NCBI GenBank assembly: GCA_046481785.1
Contig: JAWOJF010000146.1
Coordinates: 1 to 5,312, forward strand
From: JAWOJF01 sp046481785
Lineage (GTDB): Bacteria > Bacteroidota > Ignavibacteria > Ignavibacteriales > Ignavibacteriaceae
Direction: 5' to 3'
DNA length: 5,312 nucleotides
Shown: positions 4,608-5,312 of the stretch, in pieces
How the letters are laid out: every line of letters begins with the position of its first letter
Position numbering within the stretch: position 1 is the stretch's first letter
Made by a program: the position numbers and the translations under genes
Notes under the pieces: generated by a model
What the model was told of the DNA's origin: nothing
The model's input: the letters and a program-made list of their open reading frames with translations, nothing else
Database searches by the model: none

Positions 4608-5312
4608 ATGAACGAAAAAATAAAAACCCTGGTAATAGATGATGAAAAACTGGGAAGGGAAATTGTAAAAAAATACCTGGCCTCTCATCCCGAGATAGAA
4701 CTTCTTACAGAATGTTCAAACGGACTTGATGGCATTAAAAGGATTAATGAATTGAATCCCGATCTTATCTTTCTTGATATCCAGATGCCTAAAATTACCG
4801 GTTTTGAAATGCTTGAACTGATAGATAAACCTCCGGTTATAGTTTTTACTACAGCATATGATCAGTATGCACTAAAAGCATTTGAGGTTAACGCCGCAGA
4901 TTACCTCTTAAAACCTTTTTCAGAAGATAGGTTTAATGAAGCTGTTGAAAAGGCTAAAGTTTATATGAATAAGAAGTCGGCTAATATTAAGATGATTCAA
5001 AGTCTTATAAAACATAATGATGCAAGGAAAGAATACCTTGACCGTATTGTTATTAAAGACGGTTCTAAAATATCAATTATAAACGCAGGTACAATAAAAT
5101 ATATAGAAGCACAGGATGATTATGTTATGATTTATTCCAGCGAAGGAAAGTTCTTAAAACAAAAAACAATGAAATATTTTGAAGACCATCTTAACCCTTA
5201 TGAATTTGTAAGGATTCACCGTTCTTATATATCATCAATATCCGAGATAAAAAAAATAGAACTTGTAGAAAAGGAATCATACCAGGTCCATCTTAAAGAC
5301 GGAAAAAACCTC
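4608..5312 (+). CDS. LytTR-family response regulator (cut by right window edge)
   Basis: The 235 codons present run to the window edge without a stop. The N-terminal receiver domain (about 4-120) has the acidic pair Asp11/Asp12, the phosphoacceptor Asp57 in LIFLDIQMP, Thr81/Thr82 and Lys102 in LLKPF, so all key residues are intact. A linker (about 121-145) joins it to a LytTR DNA-binding domain (about 146 onward), recognised by the IKYIEAQDDYVMIY stretch, the KTMKYFEDHL helix and the FVRIHRSYI motif. LytTR regulators are typical partners of LytS-type kinases, and this one follows its kinase by 40 bases. The start is the ATG at 4608; the leader is AT-rich without a Shine-Dalgarno site. Only the last few residues of the LytTR domain should be missing. 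The target genes are not shown by the sequence. Confidence 0.95.
   Translation, partial: MNEKIKTLVIDDEKLGREIVKKYLASHPEIELLTECSNGLDGIKRINELNPDLIFLDIQMPKITGFEMLELIDKPPVIVFTTAYDQYALKAFEVNAADYLLKPFSEDRFNEAVEKAKVYMNKKSANIKMIQSLIKHNDARKEYLDRIVIKDGSKISIINAGTIKYIEAQDDYVMIYSSEGKFLKQKTMKYFEDHLNPYEFVRIHRSYISSISEIKKIELVEKESYQVHLKDGKNL

Overview
The window comes from an AT-rich bacterial chromosome. Its gene style (LytS/LytTR signalling, TTG starts, variable use of Shine-Dalgarno sites, small intergenic hairpin repeats) suggests the Bacteroidota/Ignavibacteriota/Chlorobiota side of the tree, perhaps an Ignavibacteria-like environmental lineage. That placement is an impression from codon and repeat style, not a demonstrated assignment.

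Layout. Bases 1-848 (minus strand) hold the N-terminal 282 codons of methionyl-tRNA synthetase (metG), cut by the left edge. Bases 849-1565 form a repeat-rich gap with three kinds of repeat: GC-rich units around 927-1013 with a further copy at 1206-1229, a two-hairpin element at 1102-1167, and a hexamer tandem repeat at 1364-1429. Bases 1566-2303 (plus) encode a secreted protein with a proline/tyrosine-rich low-complexity region followed by TPR repeats. Bases 2304-2723 are non-coding. They contain a small hairpin, an 85-bp inverted-repeat structure with perfect 13-bp arms, and three related palindromes of the form GTAA-N3-TTAC upstream of the next operon.

Bases 2724-5312 (plus) look like one operon of three genes. 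The first is a LiaF-like membrane protein with a C-terminal FGG-repeat domain. The second, 5 nt later, is a LytS/YehU-type (His_kinase family) sensor kinase with four membrane segments. The third, 40 nt later, is a LytTR response regulator cut by the right edge. Together they resemble an envelope-stress three-component system analogous to LiaFSR/VraTSR, but built with LytS/LytTR partners. The likely flow is envelope signal, LiaF-like modulator and kinase in the membrane, phosphorylation of Asp57 of the regulator, then DNA binding by its LytTR domain. The palindromes upstream are candidate operators, although nothing in the window proves which protein binds them.
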